Shown: positions 22,355 to 22,465 of the stretch, in pieces | How the letters are laid out: every line of letters starts with the position of its first letter | Position numbering within the stretch: position 1 is the stretch's first letter | Assembly (NCBI GenBank): GCA_040775095.1 | Contig: JAXGTD010000061.1 | Coordinates: 1-22,465, forward strand | Origin: JAXGTD01 sp040775095 | Lineage (GTDB): Bacteria; Pseudomonadota; Gammaproteobacteria; Chromatiales; Chromatiaceae | Reading direction: 5' to 3' | DNA: 22,465 bases | Notes under the pieces: generated by a model | What the model was told of the DNA's origin: nothing | Seen by the model: the letters and a program-made list of their open reading frames with translations, nothing else | The model's database searches: none | Made by a program: the position numbers and the translations under genes

Positions 22355-22465
22355 CCTCAGACCTCCCGCCTCAGACCTCCCGCCTCAGACCTCCCGCCTC
22401 AGACCTCCCGCCTCAGACCTCCCGCCTCAGACCTCCCGCCTCAGACCTCCCGCCTCAGACCTCCC
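22355..22465. repeat. 14-bp tandem repeat array, truncated by the window end
   Basis: The unit CCTCAGACCTCCCG is repeated seven full times without a single mismatch, plus 13 of 14 bases of an eighth copy at the edge. The unit splits into two related heptads, CCTCAGA and CCTCCCG, sharing CCTC. There are no spacers, so it is not a CRISPR array. The + strand is pyrimidine-rich; the complementary strand carries regular GGGAGG and GAGG runs. The full length is unknown. Confidence 0.95.

Noticed and set aside
22355..22465. CRISPR array
   Set aside because: The repeat units are contiguous 14-mers with no unique spacers and no cas genes nearby.

Overview
The window is GC-rich bacterial chromosome, densely packed with ordinary bacterial genes. 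The gene content (glyA-nrdR-ribD cluster, MltB-type murein transglycosylase, YhhW-like pirin, RidA, Tat-exported [NiFe]-hydrogenase) points to a high-GC gammaproteobacterium. A purple-sulfur or other chemolithotrophic member of the Chromatiales would fit, but that taxonomic step is inference. No rRNA, tRNA, transposase, integrase, phage gene or CRISPR array was recognised.

Layout. (1) 322-3248: a tight + strand cluster glyA, nrdR, ribD, covering one-carbon metabolism, the ribonucleotide reductase repressor and riboflavin synthesis; nrdR and ribD overlap by 4 bp. (2) 3249-3893: 645 bp without a convincing gene, holding several perfect inverted repeats and a consensus TATAAT box inside a palindrome. 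(3) 3894-7194: a compact hydrogenase unit of a stand-alone HupH C-terminal-domain protein, a Tat-exported small subunit with no membrane anchor, and a large subunit with a cleavable tail. No cytochrome b, endopeptidase or hyp genes are present. (4) 7195-7723: 529 bp of hairpin-rich intergenic DNA with an extended -10 promoter candidate. (5) 7724-12959: + strand genes for a GAF-GAF-PP2C phosphatase, an HExxH protein of unknown function, an exported Hsp20-like protein, an NTF2/SnoaL-like protein and the MtaB-type tRNA methylthiotransferase. A 120-bp run of back-to-back palindromes separates the Hsp20-like and SnoaL-like genes. (6) 13107-16968: a minus-strand run ridA, mltB, pirin, a double-CDGSH iron-sulfur protein and an unknown exported protein. 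(7) 17345-20800: single-chain pyruvate carboxylase, convergent with a small conserved hypothetical gene. (8) 21408-22298: purC, then a hairpin and a 14-bp tandem repeat that runs off the end of the window.

Functional picture. The metabolic genes (glyA, ribD, purC, pyc, nrdR) serve one-carbon, flavin, purine, anaplerotic and deoxynucleotide supply. The hydrogenase unit should catalyse H2 turnover on the periplasmic side once matured by factors encoded elsewhere. The least conventional material is the hydrogenase unit with its palindromic leader, the nested palindrome cluster at 10850-10970, the composite hairpin at 7256-7321, the interlocked stems upstream of pyc, and the terminal 14-mer repeat. 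I did not find a clear-cut new defence or mobile system.
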